64,000 nt of DNA from Drosophila pseudoobscura. Lineage: Eukaryota; Arthropoda; Insecta; Diptera; Drosophilidae. This document shows positions 37,801 to 51,443 of this stretch, piece after piece. The stretch is from the NCBI RefSeq assembly GCF_009870125.1, contig NC_046680.1:13039501-13103500 (forward strand), given 5' to 3'. Under the pieces are notes generated by a model that had not been told where the DNA came from, searched no databases, and saw only the letters and a list, made by a program, of their open reading frames with translations. The translations under genes were made by a program, and so were the position numbers. Position 1 is the first letter of the stretch; every line of letters starts with the position of its first letter.

Positions 37801-40800
37801 GTAGGTCATCGTCGGGTGTCACATATCTATGGCGGTGGGCCCTGCTGACAGCTGCCTTATGGATGATATGTCCTAAGCTATTGATAACGAAGAGTCCCCT
37901 CCTCGATTGACAGCCCGAACGTGCGTGGGGTTTTAATGTGGATCATAAACTAATGAAAGGGAGGAGTTATGTTTGGGGTTCTTCGGTTGTCTAATTAAAA
38001 ATTCGTTGCCATTAATAATAACTCATCAACGGGGCATACAAATTGTGAGTCGTGCAAGCTGACAAATGGCCAATGGAGCTGGAGATGGAGGGGCCCGCCC
38101 GATTGATGGATTGATTAGACGTTCAGCTCAGTGGAGTCCCTGCTCTATGTTTGTTTTACGTTTTGGGTGGAGAGCTCCATTAAAATTGCATTAGGAGCTG
38201 TAGTTGTGGTTGCTCTAGTTCCAGCTCTTAATGATGCATGCAACATGCTACCTGCCACGAGCAATGCTCTGCTCTGCTCTGCTTCATCCTCCCTGGCATA
38301 AGTCACTGAGGCATGGAAAATGAGAAAGTTCTTGGTCCCGCCGAGTGCTCATTAGGCAGAGAAACAGAACCATAGAGTGGCATGGAGTGCCAGGAGGAAT
38401 GGACTGCAGTTGCAGTTGCAATTGCAGTCGGGAGACATTTCGAGTGCAGAGTTGGCGACGCTTTGGCCACCAGCACTTGAGGCAGACGACAACTCGTCCC
38501 CTCTCTCTTTTTTTTTTAATTGGTTTCTTCTCTTTTCGCCATGCCGATCTTTGTGGTCCAAAAACCCCGAACCGAACCCAATCGAAGAGGCAACAAAGGT
38601 GGGTGACACAATGACCCCCTGTCCCTGTCGCAGTCTTTCTTCCCATTCTTCAGCCTGCAGCTGCTTCATCAGGTCCCTAAATCTAGATCAGGCGCATTGT
38701 CTGAAGATATTTAACGATCTCTGGGATGGTTCTGTTGCTGGTGCTTCTGCTGCTTTTGGTGCTGGGAATATTACTCTATACGGATGGATTCTTGCAGAGA
38801 TTAGCGTCATATTACACACAGCAAGTGGCCCATTGTTGGCCAGAGGGAATGCTCTCTCCCTATCTCTTTCGCTGTCTGTAATCCTGTGCTCTTGCCACCC
38901 GGTAGCACTAAAATGTTTTTATGACTTTTGCGGCATAGAAAACGAAAGTGTCTGGCCGATATTTCCGAGATACATCTCCATAATCTGGATTAACCAGTGC
39001 ACCGTTGATAAAACCATTCTCCAAAAAGGAGAAATGGGGGAAAACTATGGAAATTTGTGTGAAATGGAAGAGAAAAACTCTAGAGAATAGTTTTGTTGAT
39101 GCTTTTTCTCTCGTTCCTCAATTTTTATGAGGGTGACATAAAACGTTTAAAAATGATTATAGGGGGAGCCCACTCTGCTCCCTTTCCAGTCATGCTCATT
39201 CCCCTGCTGGTGGTGACTCTTCCACCTCCAGCGGAAATGCTTAATTTAATTCGTGGAGTGGAAACCGTGCGAGGCGTCCCGTGTGTTGCATTCAACCGAA
39301 TTGTAACGCACCTAGGCCGCATTTTGATAGCAAACAAACGGTACGCTGCTGTCCATTTGGTGTCAAGTTCATTTCAATAATAAAGACGCCGCCACAGCCA
39401 AAGCACACAGCACACAGCACACAACACACAACACACAACACACAACATTTACCGTCTAATTGAACCAACAATAGCAACAAATATATAAGCACATATAAGA
39501 GCAAGGCATAAACAAATTGTTTGTTAAACAAAGAGGTAGAGCTGAGCCCCACTCAGCCCCATCCAGATTTGGGATAATCTTCACCAAAAGATCATTTTGC
39601 CGCCTGCTAAGAACCCCGCCGCACCACCCCGTTCCCATCCCATCCCATGGCGGCATCCATCTTCATGTAAGGAGCCACCGTCGTACGCCGCCCCCCATTT
39701 GTGTATCTTTAAGATGCTGCTTTGCCGCACACTTTGCTTTCAAGTTGCCAAATGTTTACCCACTGACGAGAGTCTTATCAGTCTGAGCTGACTGGAAAGT
39801 GGAAACATATGTACTTTCCACTCCAAATCTGACCTCCAATAGCGGGGACAAATGTCTAATTAAAGCGTCTGACTTGCACTTGCCACAGTCGTCGGACTAA
39901 TTAGACATGACGGAAGTCAAATTAAAGACAATTAATGCAAAAAATGAAGACAAACTAACAGCAGACTCTGGGCCAGCGGATTGGCTTAAAGATGACTGAC
40001 AACAGACCTCAGAATCATGCCCTACCCGCCTTAATTGATTCGATTGGGCGGGTAAAGGACAATGAAAGAAGCTCCAAGAAATATGATTATTCCTTCAGCA
40101 GAAACGATAACTTCTGATCGATCAAGAAGCCAGAGCCCCGAACCCAGGCCGACAGACTACAGGTATGAGAAATATTGATTTGGGTTCTGCAGACGATTTC
40201 CCGCATGACTGCCACACCGTTGGCTATCAATGCAGTTTTTTGGAATTACCAGGAACACTCGTTTTCCCAGGGCACATCCATACACCCGCATCCCCGCACC
40301 CCCGCTGCACCCGCTGCACAGGTACAGAAAACAGTGCCCTTCTCTGACAGGCCATGAGTCATGGGTCGGCCGTGGGCTTGCTGGCAATTAAATGTTCATT
40401 ACTTTTCTGTCCAAGAAAACTGTAGCGAAAAAAACCAATGAAAAATCAACATCATCCGATATTTTTGTATCTCTAAATCGGTGCTGTGGTGCATCTATTG
40501 TTGCCCTGCATCTGTATCTGTATCTGTGCGTGTCTGTTTGTTGTTGCATGGAAGGTAAACACCAACAATGAAACAACAATTGCCTCATGCCTAAAATACA
40601 GCCCAAAATGCCTTGCATAAATATTATTCTTTCTACTTAGTTTTTGGTCAAATGAAATGAAGGAATTTTCCCCACCGAACCACACAATCACGCTCAATAA
40701 ATTATTGAAGCGGCTGAGAGGCATAGACGACCCCCAAAATGGATTTCTGTATATTTTATGGGTTTAATGACTCCCCCAACCCCCGGGAGAAAGGTGGTGG

Positions 40801-43078
40801 AGACGGGAAAAGTGTGTGCCACCGCTCGTTCGCATTCAATTAACGTCAAAGGGAGTCGTCGCTTTGGGTTTGGTTCGTCTTGAGGTTGAGGTTGTGGTTG
40901 TGGTTGGGGATTGTTTTGTTAAGTGCCACCGACACTCTCCCTATGTCTGGGATCACTTTATCAGCGTCAGAATCAATTTACACCCAAAGATCATTTGACG
41001 ACAGAAGATAGAAAAGCATCTTCGTCGACCCACTAAAAACCAGATTTCCAAATGGCCCACAAAATGCAGTCCGGCATACTTTCGGCCAGATATTTTGGTA
41101 TTTTGTAAAAGATTAAACTAATTGGAATTTATTTGGAAACCAAAACGAATCGAAGTGTTTCGTGTATCGTGTTTGTTGTTTGTTGACTGTTTCCATGGTT
41201 TCTATTAATTTATTTTAAGAACTCTTGTCGGAGGTTTTCCATTAGCTTTTAAGTTAACAAATCGATAAAGGAAATTGAATTTTCGATTATAGATTAATTC
41301 AATATGCGCACGGCAAGAGTTTTTCAGATTACGAGACTCCAAAAAAAATCATGGTCGCTATTGCCCCGGTTGTCTGGAGCTTATCTATTCGTATTCGTGT
41401 TTGCACTTTTTTTGGGTAATCTATTTTGATAGCCCAGAGAAGGCTTTATTGTCCCCGTCTCCTTTTGTTTTATGAGCAAAATACTTATGCGGATGATTCA
41501 TTTGGGGACCTGGATTTATTCACGGGATCTCTTAAAGGGTCTTGTTATGAGTCAAGCTTTGCGAAAGTTTTCCTGCTACCTGCCACATGTGTCACGCAGG
41601 GGTACGATCGGTTGGGTAACACAATAAGGCCATAAATTCGGGCCGAGGTCTATGGCTGATTGGAACGATCGACAACTCGTACTCGTGTGTATGCTTCATA
41701 TCAGTTAGACAAATATGGCGGCTGACTTTGTATGTGATGTAGTGCCAACTGCAAAAGTCTACAGATCTGTTTTGGGTAAGCGGTGAATCATCCATCCACC
41801 ACCCCGCCTTGGAGGTAATCAGGAGAGCGAACGGACGGTCGAACGTGTTCTCAGGTAAGCTCTCAGTCAAACCGGTTGCGGTACAATGCAAGCTATTGAT
41901 AGCTCTGGCTCTTGCCTCTTATTTTCATTGCTGTCGTTGCTTTTTATACCCCGTAATCGTGGAGTGCAAGCCACTCTTATACTTAGACCATGAAGTATGT
42001 ATATTCCTGATCAGCCGATTTGGCGTATCTTCTGAAGCTACATCTTATATTTATCCGAAACGATTGATGGGCAGGGTGTCTACATCTTCGTCGCCCCAAA
42101 ATCGAGTCTTTTATATTCGTTTTCTTTTAGATTTTAAAACACAAAATGCTGATAATGTTTGAGCTGAAGAGAACTGCTGATTGTGAAATGCACAACAACT
42201 CCTCCGCCAGCGTTTCCGCCACAGAGCTCCCAGCTCCCCTCCCCCGGACCCAGAGACAGCCCCACTGCAGGTTGTCCACCTTTTGGCTGACACAGTTTAC
42301 TTGCGCTTTGGCTTTTGTTTAAACAAAAGGTAGGTGAGGCTCTTCAGCGGTGTGCAAACAGGGAAATAAACATAAGTCAGCAATAACAATTGTTGCGTTT
42401 GACGTGACAAATGATTTAAATACAGAAAAAGATAGATATTTACTAAACATGCGGTTGAATACGCATTAATATTGAATCACATTTTTAACTGCTTATCTAT
42501 AAATTATGTAAAGAAATCGAACAACAAAAACAAAAACTGCCGCACGAGACGGCAGTTCAAGAGAACGAGGAGAGCATTGCTTTGCCGAAGAGAGCTTTTG
42601 CGCTCAATTACATACACATCAAGAGAACACGAAAACTAAACGAAACGAAAGAAAAATAAACATTGCGGCAGCAAATAAACATTCCGTATTTACTTGAAGA
42701 CGTTCCCATTGAATTTCAGGGCAATCAAGTCGAAATGTGATACATACATTGTGTACATGTGGGATCAGGTGAATTAAGCTTACCGCAGAGTAAAATTAAA
42801 ATGTCCAGACCCACGCGGCACAAGATTCTCTTATTTGTGTCCATGTTTTCGCGTTGCTCTTGCTGTTGCTGCTGCTGCTGCTGGTTCTCTTCTGCCTCCT
42901 GGAGACGCACCTCGACCAAGTTGCTGTAGTGGTTGTTATTGTTGCTATGATTATTGTTGTTAACAACCGAAACCGTCGACTGTCTGGTGTCGGCCACGTT
43001 AGCTTCTGTATCGGCACTCAATTGACTGGGCGGCCGCCGGAGCGGTGTTGTCTCGCTAACGGAAGATTCGTTACTCAT
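34835..43078 (-). CDS. wun: Wunen lipid phosphate phosphatase
   Basis: Multi-pass membrane lipid phosphate phosphatase (PAP2/LPP family) that dephosphorylates extracellular lipid phosphates. In the fly, wun and wun2 repel migrating germ cells and control their survival. Exons: 43078-42784, 37743-37592, 37105-36887, 36086-35907, 35840-35664, then the distal last exon 34966-34835; 384 residues. Exon 1 has a polar Asn- and Gln-repeat N terminus and ends in the first helix (LDILILLC); Met79 could be an internal start. Catalytic motifs: C1 KYSIGRLRP (210-218), C2 PSGH (267-270), C3 SR...H...D (R316, H322, D326). NAT at about 169-171 is a possible N-glycosylation site in the first outer loop. The distal tail ANYVSDLFQ...KPYLPR matches the D. 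melanogaster protein as I recall it. A second last exon lies closer (35526-35458). Intron 1 is about 5 kb. Confidence 0.96.
35458..35526 (-). CDS. wun: Alternative last exon of wun
   Basis: A short exon after a TTTTTAG acceptor, in phase 0 with the wun exon ending at 35664. It adds 22 residues ([20 protein letters not shown] then EQ) and TAA, giving a 363-residue isoform. An ATTAAA signal (35410-35405, minus) lies about 50 nt downstream, so this exon can end its own transcript. Use of this exon excludes the distal tail. The tail is Trp- and Lys-rich and unlike the distal one. Confidence 0.75.
   Translation of the reverse strand, partial: SYCLPKNWFDWHTVWPSKGKEQ
37744..42783 (-). other. wun intron 1, about 5 kb
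   Basis: I see no exon inside. It holds an ACACA-type array (39402-39445) and a stretch near 41940-42090 (beginning TTTTTATACCCCGTAATCG, with TATTCCTGATCAGC) that resembles remnants of dispersed Drosophila repeats. Large first introns of this kind often carry enhancers, but none can be named here. Confidence 0.5.
39402..39445. repeat. (CACACAGCA)/(ACACAAC) compound array
   Basis: Seven-base ACACAGC units change to ACACAAC units within wun intron 1. Confidence 0.9.
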
Positions 43079-46000
43079 TTTGGTGCTTTTGGGTGTAAAA
43101 ACAGTTGATGCAAAAGCTTGCTTGCCCCAAGCTTTTCTCGTTTCTTTATCTCTCTCGCGTTCGCGCTTTTTGCCGCTTGCTGGCAGTGAACTTGAGCTTA
43201 AGGCGCTTTCGACTTGACTCTCTCGGGCGAAGGTAGAAATTCCGAACTCACGTCATAGCCAGCCTCTGGCACGGATCATGTGGAAAGATAGAGATAAATG
43301 TATTATGAGTAAATAATAAAATGTTGAATAATGGTAAAGACGAGACGGAAGAGGGGGCATTGCGTGAGTAATGCGGCGGCGCGGATTCCCTAACGATAAA
43401 ACAGACAGCTGAGACGATTCTTCCTTTTCCCTTTTCCCCACTCTGATTCATAAAAATTGTACATGTGGATGCATGTGTGTGTAAATCTTGATTGAAGAAC
43501 TTTACGATTTATTAACACTCGACTGGAAAAAACAAGCGAGTTCTCAGACGGGTTAAGTGACGTCTATTCAAACGAGCAATCAACTTTCAATTTTTATTCA
43601 ATTTAAGACTTGAGATTCCTCCACTCCTTTCCTCGAACATCTCGTTACGAGTATTCCTGGAACCTTGGGTATCCATTCAATAGAGCATCCACTGTAGGCA
43701 CTCTACAGCATGAACTGCCATTCTTTCGTTCTCTTCTAGAACCTCGTGAATTTCTATAATTTTGCGCAATCAACTCGGCCATCAACGGGGCGTTGTAATG
43801 ACCAACTAGGGGCAAGCCAACTGCTTCAGGTTCAACAAGGCCCCTTAATTTGACAAAACCCCAAGTGGCAAACGTCTGTCAGATTCTCAGCAATGCAATG
43901 CTCCACTGTGCACGATCCGTTCAGAAGGAGCAAGAGCCCACTCATTGGTGAGAGGAGGGGATGGAAATCGAAGTTGTCAGCTTCGATTATGGCCGGGCCA
44001 AGGCAGCCAGAGCCATGGCAATCCTCCATTCGATCAGACAACGACTATTTATAGATAGCAAAGAGGACTTCTGCCCACTTTGGTGTCTTCTAGAGCACTG
44101 TTTTATGGATGCTCCGCACCAGAGTCAACTGGTTGGCTGCTTCAGATCCCCTGATGAATGTTTTCCCTCTGAGGGGAATGCATCTTAATTAAAATACAAC
44201 AACAACAACCACAACAGGTGAAGAATACTCATTTAAACTCCGATAACATCTGACCTGGTCGGGAGCGTGCCTCCACGCACTTGAGATTGTTCTGTTTGCG
44301 ATTATTTTCTTTAATTGTCAACTCCCGGAAATAAAAAATTCCCATTAGTCGGGGCTAAAAATACCCTGCAGATGGCACAGAGGCGTTGCAGTAGACCCCC
44401 TTTGAAATTGTTGACCCATAAATGCACGATTAATCTTGCTTTTATTTCGGCAAATCTTCTCCATATCTTATCGCGGGCGTTTATGATATCAAAAAGCGGG
44501 GAGGGGTTTGATAGCTGTATCGTAAAATATCACAAAATGTGTTTATGACAAACTAATTTACTTTGAATTATTGTTGTGTAAGTTGGTTACGATTTAGTCA
44601 TGATTTAATGGAAAAAGGGTTTAACATGTGTTTATAGTAAAAGAATCAAGGGGTTTGTAAAGTGAAAAGATTTATATGGAGTGTACTTTGTTGTTTAGAA
44701 ACAGTACATATTTGGAGAATTTCAAGATCTGTTCACGCTTGGATCTAATTTACGATCAATTACGATGTAATGATCTGGCTTCGATTTATTTACAGAATTA
44801 ATCGGAACCCAGGGGATCGGAGATTTTGAAACAGAAATTCTACTAAATCTTTCACAGGCAGACAGTTGAAGAAAATACTGGCGCTTCGGGCAGACTTTTC
44901 CTTTTCATAAGGCAGCCACTCAACAGTCAGTTTTTCCTCAATCTGCCAAATCATATCCATCTTTCAACTTAAGGCTATTTATATTATTCAATGATCTTTC
45001 CACAGGGCAATAAATTTCACGCGTTTAGCATATCAAAGGATATGTCATGTTCACCGGGATTACAAGATCAACACGAAGGAGAGGCAGTTGAAGGTCTTTC
45101 CCTCCCACTCTGCCTCTCCTTTACCCCTGCCCATTTGCATAAACAAGTTGAACGATTAACCGATCTCGGGCAACGACCACAAGCTGAGCCTTCTCCTCTC
45201 CAAGACTGCCTCTTGCCCTCCGCCCCGCCTCGTCCATTTTTGAATATCTTTTTTGGAATCCATATTTCAGACAGCACATGGCGCGAATTAAGGTCAAGCT
45301 GCAGCGGCGCCTGTTTATCCAAAATGGAAAATGAATTTAAAAATCAAGATACGCATAAGTATCGCCAAGTGTAATTATCATAATTTATATAAACAGCAGG
45401 AGAAATATATAAACCCAGCGCCGGGTGGCCCACAAGTGACTTTCCACCGGAATATGGAAATTCAAACTCATCCAAAAAGAGCGCCACGTTCAATTATACA
45501 ATCCATGGATCCATGGATCGTCTCAAATTCAGGCTGTACTTTGCAGACAACCTGTCGACGCGTCGACGGAAGGAAAATCGATGCCAGTCCCACCAAAACC
45601 ACCGAACCCACCGGTGTATGTAAAGTGCATGTTTATTTGCTTTGTTAATGAACATTTTTCATTTTTCAATGCACTTTTATTCCGGCTAAGATCAGCAGAA
45701 GTTGGCCACCATTTACACGCGCCTGACAACGAAATCGAATACTACAAAATACGTTGAAGTGGCAAAATATATTGGTAGGAAAAAGAGTTGAGTTGCTAGC
45801 CGTAATATGAGAGGCGATGGTTGTTTTTATGGAAAGGAGGAACCCGCCATTGACTGGGGCTTTTCTCTACTGAACTCCGAAGATTATTTCTTGAAGAAAG
45901 TCACAATTTACTACTCCAGAAATCGGAATGTGATTTTTGTAAAAGGAATCGTATGAATAGTAGGAAAAATCTCCCCATAGCTTGCAAAAATCCCTCAAAA

Positions 46001-48876
46001 ATAGTTGATGGACAGGGAGCAATGTAAACTATTTCATTTTGAATAATATTGAGACTTCCATCACAATTCCAATCCGAATGTTTATTGGACGAATCGTGTA
46101 ATGGCTTATACTTTGGCACATGGCCAATACAGTTTTCCATGCCATCATCTGGCAGTGAGCAAGTGGAAGGAAAACTCTGATCGAACGTGAGGCATTCCAC
46201 GGGATTGATTAACTAATAAATAAAGACCAGGCCGGGCACCATGAAAAGCCACACAAACACACATTCACAGTGTGTCGGCATTTTCGGGCAAACAAAAATT
46301 GTATTCCCCTTTTGCGTTTCAATAATTGATAAGCTATCGATGAGAGTGCCGCGAGTGCACTCCGAGTATGGCAAGAGGATGAGGCGGCTTAGTTGATTTC
46401 CGCATGGAACAGGGCCATAAAGTGTATTTCCGAATAGCAAATACGCAAAAGAACCCAAGAGGTAGGAGGGGGCTATGGCGAAAATCGATTTTAAACCAAA
46501 CAAAAGAGACCGACTCCCACGCAATCGATAAGCGAATTTCCTTTCCCATTCCCGCGTTTTCACCTGCAAAAATGTATGAATTTCCACACACTCACACTCA
46601 CCCACTGGCACACTCAAGCATTTGATGTGCATTCGATTTTCATTTGTTTACGTGACCGCCAAATTTGGAGGCGGTGGAGCACTTTTGTGTTTGCCGGCCA
46701 AGCCAAGCAAATCAATAAAATCGAGAGGTAACAAATATGGCTATATCCATCCGCTCCATGAATAATTCGGCGCCACAAATAAACACTTTCTTTGTATATT
46801 TTTGCGTACTTTTGTATAATTGATTTACCTTTTGCCAAAGGAACGTAAATAAATGCGAAACCTTTTCGTTAAGCAGGCCTTGCTTGCGCCGTCATCGTTA
46901 GGTCTGATTTGTACACTTCTTTTAAACAATTCGATTTCCCACGAATTGAATATCAGCACTGGTATTATATAGTATACGACCGATTCGTAGTGGGATCTGT
47001 CAGAGTTAGCGGGACACAGAATCAGAAATTTATACACATCCGAGCACGAAAGCAGAAAACAGGCGAGTGTGGAGATAAGATTGCCGTTTGCCAGTCAGTT
47101 GCCAGTGTTTCAGTCGCAGGCGGAACGAGAATTGCGACAGAAGAGAGCAGAGAATAAATACTCTCTCTGTTATCGCAACGAAACGTTATGGAAGTGGAAT
47201 GCAGAAAGGAGAGGTCAAAGGTAATTTATAGAAGAGCTTTTGTAATGGTCTTTTAGGCAGGGTTTTCTGGGGCAACATTGCGGTGGCATTTATAGAACTT
47301 GCGCAATCTGGTTGTAAATACTTATCCCCATTATGTTATTTCGCGTTTTGGCTATGGGGAGCATCCCTTACAGCCCTAGAAAGCTCATTAGTCATAAGTC
47401 TACTAATAAGTTCATTAATTAATTAAATTTACAATCAATGTGAACCCTTTCTCTAATGGAATTTATCAAGGATTCAATACAATAAAGGCCATCACAAGAA
47501 CCTACAACACCTTTGCATTCACCCTCCAACCCTTAAAAGTTCTTTCCGAAACTCTATACACTGTTCCATTCCCAAATCGTGGACTGATCAGAGAGAGCGA
47601 CAGAAAGCGAGAGAGAGTGTGTTCTGTTTTTATACCCTGTACTAAAAGAGCATATCAGATCTGTGCAGATGTATGCAACAGCCAGAAGGAATCCTTTGCG
47701 TAGGCAATTGGAAAGAGAGAGAGAGAGAGAGGCAGGGAGATATTCGGCTCATAACAGATTGACATTATAACACAACTAGCTTCCTCTCCTTCCCTGTTTG
47801 TTTCTGTTTTCCATATCCCATGACAAGCGCAGCGCAAGCCAAATTAAGAGACCCCTCCACCACCATAAATACAGAGAAAGAGAGAGAGCATGCGGCACTA
47901 ATAGGCTCCGAGACCAATTCAGGCGTTTATACCGATTGAGTGCTGAGACTGAGTATCATAGTGTCGGGACACTTACCGACTCGTTTGTTATTTAAACAAT
48001 TCGTTTCCATGCAGTGGCTGCGGCTGCGACTGTGGCGATGGTGGTCTGCTTTTCCAGTTTCATTCCATTTTCACCAGCCGAGCGGTTCGCGTCGGTGCAT
48101 GTCGCTTGCATTCGGTTAACGGTACATCTTCGTGAGGTTTCGATCGTCGGCATTCCCGTCGCTGCGCATGCGAAGGAGAGCCCGCAACGCATAGAAAAGT
48201 AGCAACAAGAACATCTTCGGAGAGGAGAGAAAAATGTGCAAGCAAACAAACAAAAATCGAGTGCGAATGGAGAAATGCAAGTGCAAATAATGGAACAGAT
48301 TTTTTCGAGCGTACAAACAATGTATTTGGCTTTGCGCGTCGCCAGCAGTATTTGTTCAAAATTTTGACTCGGTCTTGGTCGATTGCAATCGCTCATCGCT
48401 TACGCAATTCCCTTACCCACCAACTACTACTACTTACCACTCCCCTCGGAGCCGCTAAGAAAACGCCGACTTTACAGCATTATCGATTCGTTGGTGCAAC
48501 CCAAAAATCAGCCACCGCCACCGTCGACGCTTATCACAGAAAGTGCCTTACTTTGTAAGACCCAACTGAATTATTGCCGATACGAATACCAAGGAAACGC
48601 TGAAACTCTTACCCAAAACAAACAGAGGAGCGTCCCGTCCCGTCCATTAGCACATACTCGAAGAAATCTCTCCGGTCGCGAGGATTATTCAAATATTTGT
48701 ATCGCACTGTGCTAGTACGTTTGTGTGTGTCTGCCGCTGATAAGATGACCACCAAGGCGGTGTCCAGGTGCAATAGAGCCATAAATTGAGGCCACGTTCA
48801 AGCTCACTCCCAGTGCTCCCCCATTAGATAAACCCTCCGATACCATACCCCCTCCTGATAACACCGCAGCCTCAGA
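43079..48876. other. Divergent intergenic/5' UTR region between wun and wun2
   Basis: About 5.8 kb separates the two start codons. No coding exon is supportable. The part from about 47.1 to 48.87 kb is A- and GA-rich and should include wun2 leader sequence; 43.08-43.25 kb should include the wun leader. Two perfect palindromes lie at 45501-45518 and 45554-45567. Shared enhancers for the paralogue pair are plausible. Confidence 0.45.
45501..45567. repeat. Two perfect palindromes
   Basis: ATCCATGGATCCATGGAT (45501-45518) and GTCGACGCGTCGAC (45554-45567) are each perfect inverted repeats, 35 bp apart, between wun and wun2. Confidence 0.85.
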
Positions 48877-51443
48877 ATGAGTAGCCTGCGTCCGGGCAGC
48901 GTTTGCGATACAACGCCGCTGCAGCGCTTCGAGAGCCAGAGCAGCAGCGGGGAGGAGCCATCGTCTCCAACGGCAGCCAGCATCATAGCCGCCGCCGCTG
49001 CAGCCGCATCTTCGGCCACACCGACATCGACATCCAATCCCCACAATCTCAACAACAACAACAATGTAAAACTTGATTTACAGCTGCCGACATTCGTTGG
49101 AAGCTCGGGCACAGGCCTGGGAAGTGGACTGGTAACCGGACCAGGATCCATTGTCCCCGGCAAGAGGCCGCTGCGAGGTCCGAAGAAGATTCTTGGACGT
49201 ATTCTGCTGGACTTGTGTATGCTTAGCTGCGGTAAGTGGGGAAGAGTTCACCTGTGGGGCAGCGGGAAAGGGGCTTCTCAGGGCACACATCAAAGGGTGG
49301 GAGCTACAGGAAGTGCTATATAACTTCCTGTTAGAAATATGTTCTCTTATAACAAAGAGTGGTTATTGATGGCCTTTATTAGATGGTAAAGGCAAATATA
49401 TGTAGGTAGGAATCGAAATAGGTTCCAGTAGAGATTTTCCCTACACTCTGATTTAAGAGAGAGAGAGAGAACTTTAAACTTTTACAAATAAAAACTTCAT
49501 AATGCATTTTTTAAAAAGAAACCCCATTCGAGTTGCTCCCATTTCCAGTGAAGAATTGAATTTCTTTTCTAATCTAAGTTCCGAATAAATCAATTTTGAT
49601 GGAGGGAGCTCTAGCACAATAGCCTCTCCATCACGGCTATCACGTCTGCCCCCTTTCACACGTTTTATGATCTGTTATCATGTGTCAGCAATTGATCTCT
49701 TGCACTTGCAAGTCATTCCACCCATGCCACTTCTGAATCAATCACGCAGCCGCCTAAGATGTTTTCTGGTGCGAGAATGGGCCACAGATGGGGTTCTATC
49801 TATTATACATACTGTATTTACCGTATGTATAAATATCTATTGTATCTGAGGTGAGCAAGCGCCGCATTGTTTCCTCTCTGAGGATCAGATGCGAAATGAA
49901 AACATTTCCAAATTGTTTTAAAATGCTTCCAGCAGTGTTTATTGATGATGGTGTTCCCTTGTGGCTTTTCGCTGTATGTATTAGTGTTTCAATGTTTTTA
50001 TAATGAACAGACAGTTTTCGACCAAGCAAACCCTAAACAGAAGAAAACCAAAAACATATTCGCGCATCGAGTTTGGTCTGATTTATTTTATTCAATTTGT
50101 GGCAAGTTCTCATTTAGCAGGGGGAGAATTTGATTGTATTGTACCCGTTTCCATGTAAAAATCAGCAGCCACATAGTCATCATCACCATCACCATCACCA
50201 TCACCATCACCATCACCATGGTCTGTGTTGTTTACCCAAGTCCAATTAAGGCTGGATCAGCAGACCTTGCTATCATGAATTGGACACCATTGCGATTGCC
50301 CGCTGCTGGGCCACCCACTGGATGGGAAATCTCAAATAGCACTGGGCAGAATATCAAATACCACATGCTACATCCTTCCATGCTAGTGCCATACCCTGAT
50401 TTTCCATCTCTTTGCAGTGGGTTTGCCTATGCTGGGTTTTTCCTTGTGGGGCGAGCCCTTCAAGCGCGGCTTCTTCTGCAACGACACGTCCCTGAAGCAC
50501 CCCTACAAGCACTCCACCATACGCAGCTGGATGCTGTACCTCATGTGTGGCGCTCTGCCCGTGGTTTTGGTGAGCCGAATGCACTTTTATTTGTATTCTT
50601 TTGATGACTAATTGGTTTACTTTCCACCAGATTATCCTCGTGGAGTTCTTCAGGGGGCAGGACAAGCGCTTGCATGGCACTTATAAGAGCCAGAAGACCA
50701 GGACTGGCAGTGGCTATCATCTCTGTCACCTGGAACTGCCCTATTGGCTGCTGGAGTGCTACCGCAAGATTGGCGTCTTCATATTTGGCCTCGGCGTCGA
50801 GCAATTGACTGCGAATATAGCCAAGTATGCCATTGGAAGGCTTAGACCGCACTTTTTCACTGTAAGCAGAATGGAACTCTCTCAAAGAATATTTTTACTG
50901 ATTTGTCTATGTTTTTGTTGTATATGTATATTGTAGCTCTGTCAGCCCGTTCTCTGGGATGGGAGCAATTGCAGTCATCCGATGAATGCCGGCCGTTACA
51001 TCGAAGAGTTCACCTGTGGGGCAGCGGACATGAATGCCAAGAGGATCAAGGATATGAGTCTATCGTTCCCCAGCGGGCATGCCAGTTTCGCATTCTATGC
51101 CATGCTCTATACAGCAGTAGGTTCTCTTGATTATTATAAAGAAATAACATCCATTAATTAATATATTTTCGTGTTTCTCCCTGAAGATCTACTTGCAGCG
51201 CCGCATGCATTGGCCCAGGCTCAGAATGGTGCAACACTTCGTGCAGTTCCTGCTGCTCACGTTCGCCTGGTACACGGCCCTTACGCGCATCTCCGACTAC
51301 AAGCATCATTGCTCCGATGTTTTGGCAGGAGCCGGCATTGGTATTACATATGCCATTATTGTGGTGAGTGTTACCAAGATATGCCAATGATTATAGTGGT
51401 TTTTAATCCTTGCCATGCTTTGCAGACCTCGACAATGTGGTAG
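48877..51443 (+). CDS. wun2: Wunen-2 lipid phosphate phosphatase
   Basis: Paralogue of wun with the same enzyme family and germ-cell role. Exons: 48877-49231, 50418-50569, 50631-50861, 50937-51116, 51187-51363 and 51426-51443; all phases agree, giving 370 residues. The N terminus is Ser/Ala/Asn-rich with a long Ala run, then the first helix (ILLDLCMLSCG). Catalytic motifs: C1 KYAIGRLRP (234-242), C2 PSGH (291-294), C3 TR...H...D (R340, H346, D350); Thr replaces the usual Ser before the C3 Arg. NCS in the outer loop is a possible glycosylation site. Exons 2, 4 and 5 are exactly the same length as in wun (152, 180, 177 nt), and exon 3 differs by four codons. The last exon adds only TSTMW. Retention of the last intron would instead add VSVTKICQ. 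Confidence 0.96.
49232..50417 (+). other. wun2 intron 1
   Basis: About 1.2 kb, with a GTAAGT donor and a TTTGCAG acceptor. It holds a CATCAC hexamer array (50178-50219); I see nothing coding. Confidence 0.6.
50178..50219. repeat. (CATCAC) hexanucleotide array
   Basis: Six to seven perfect hexamers in wun2 intron 1, ending in CATGG. Confidence 0.95.
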
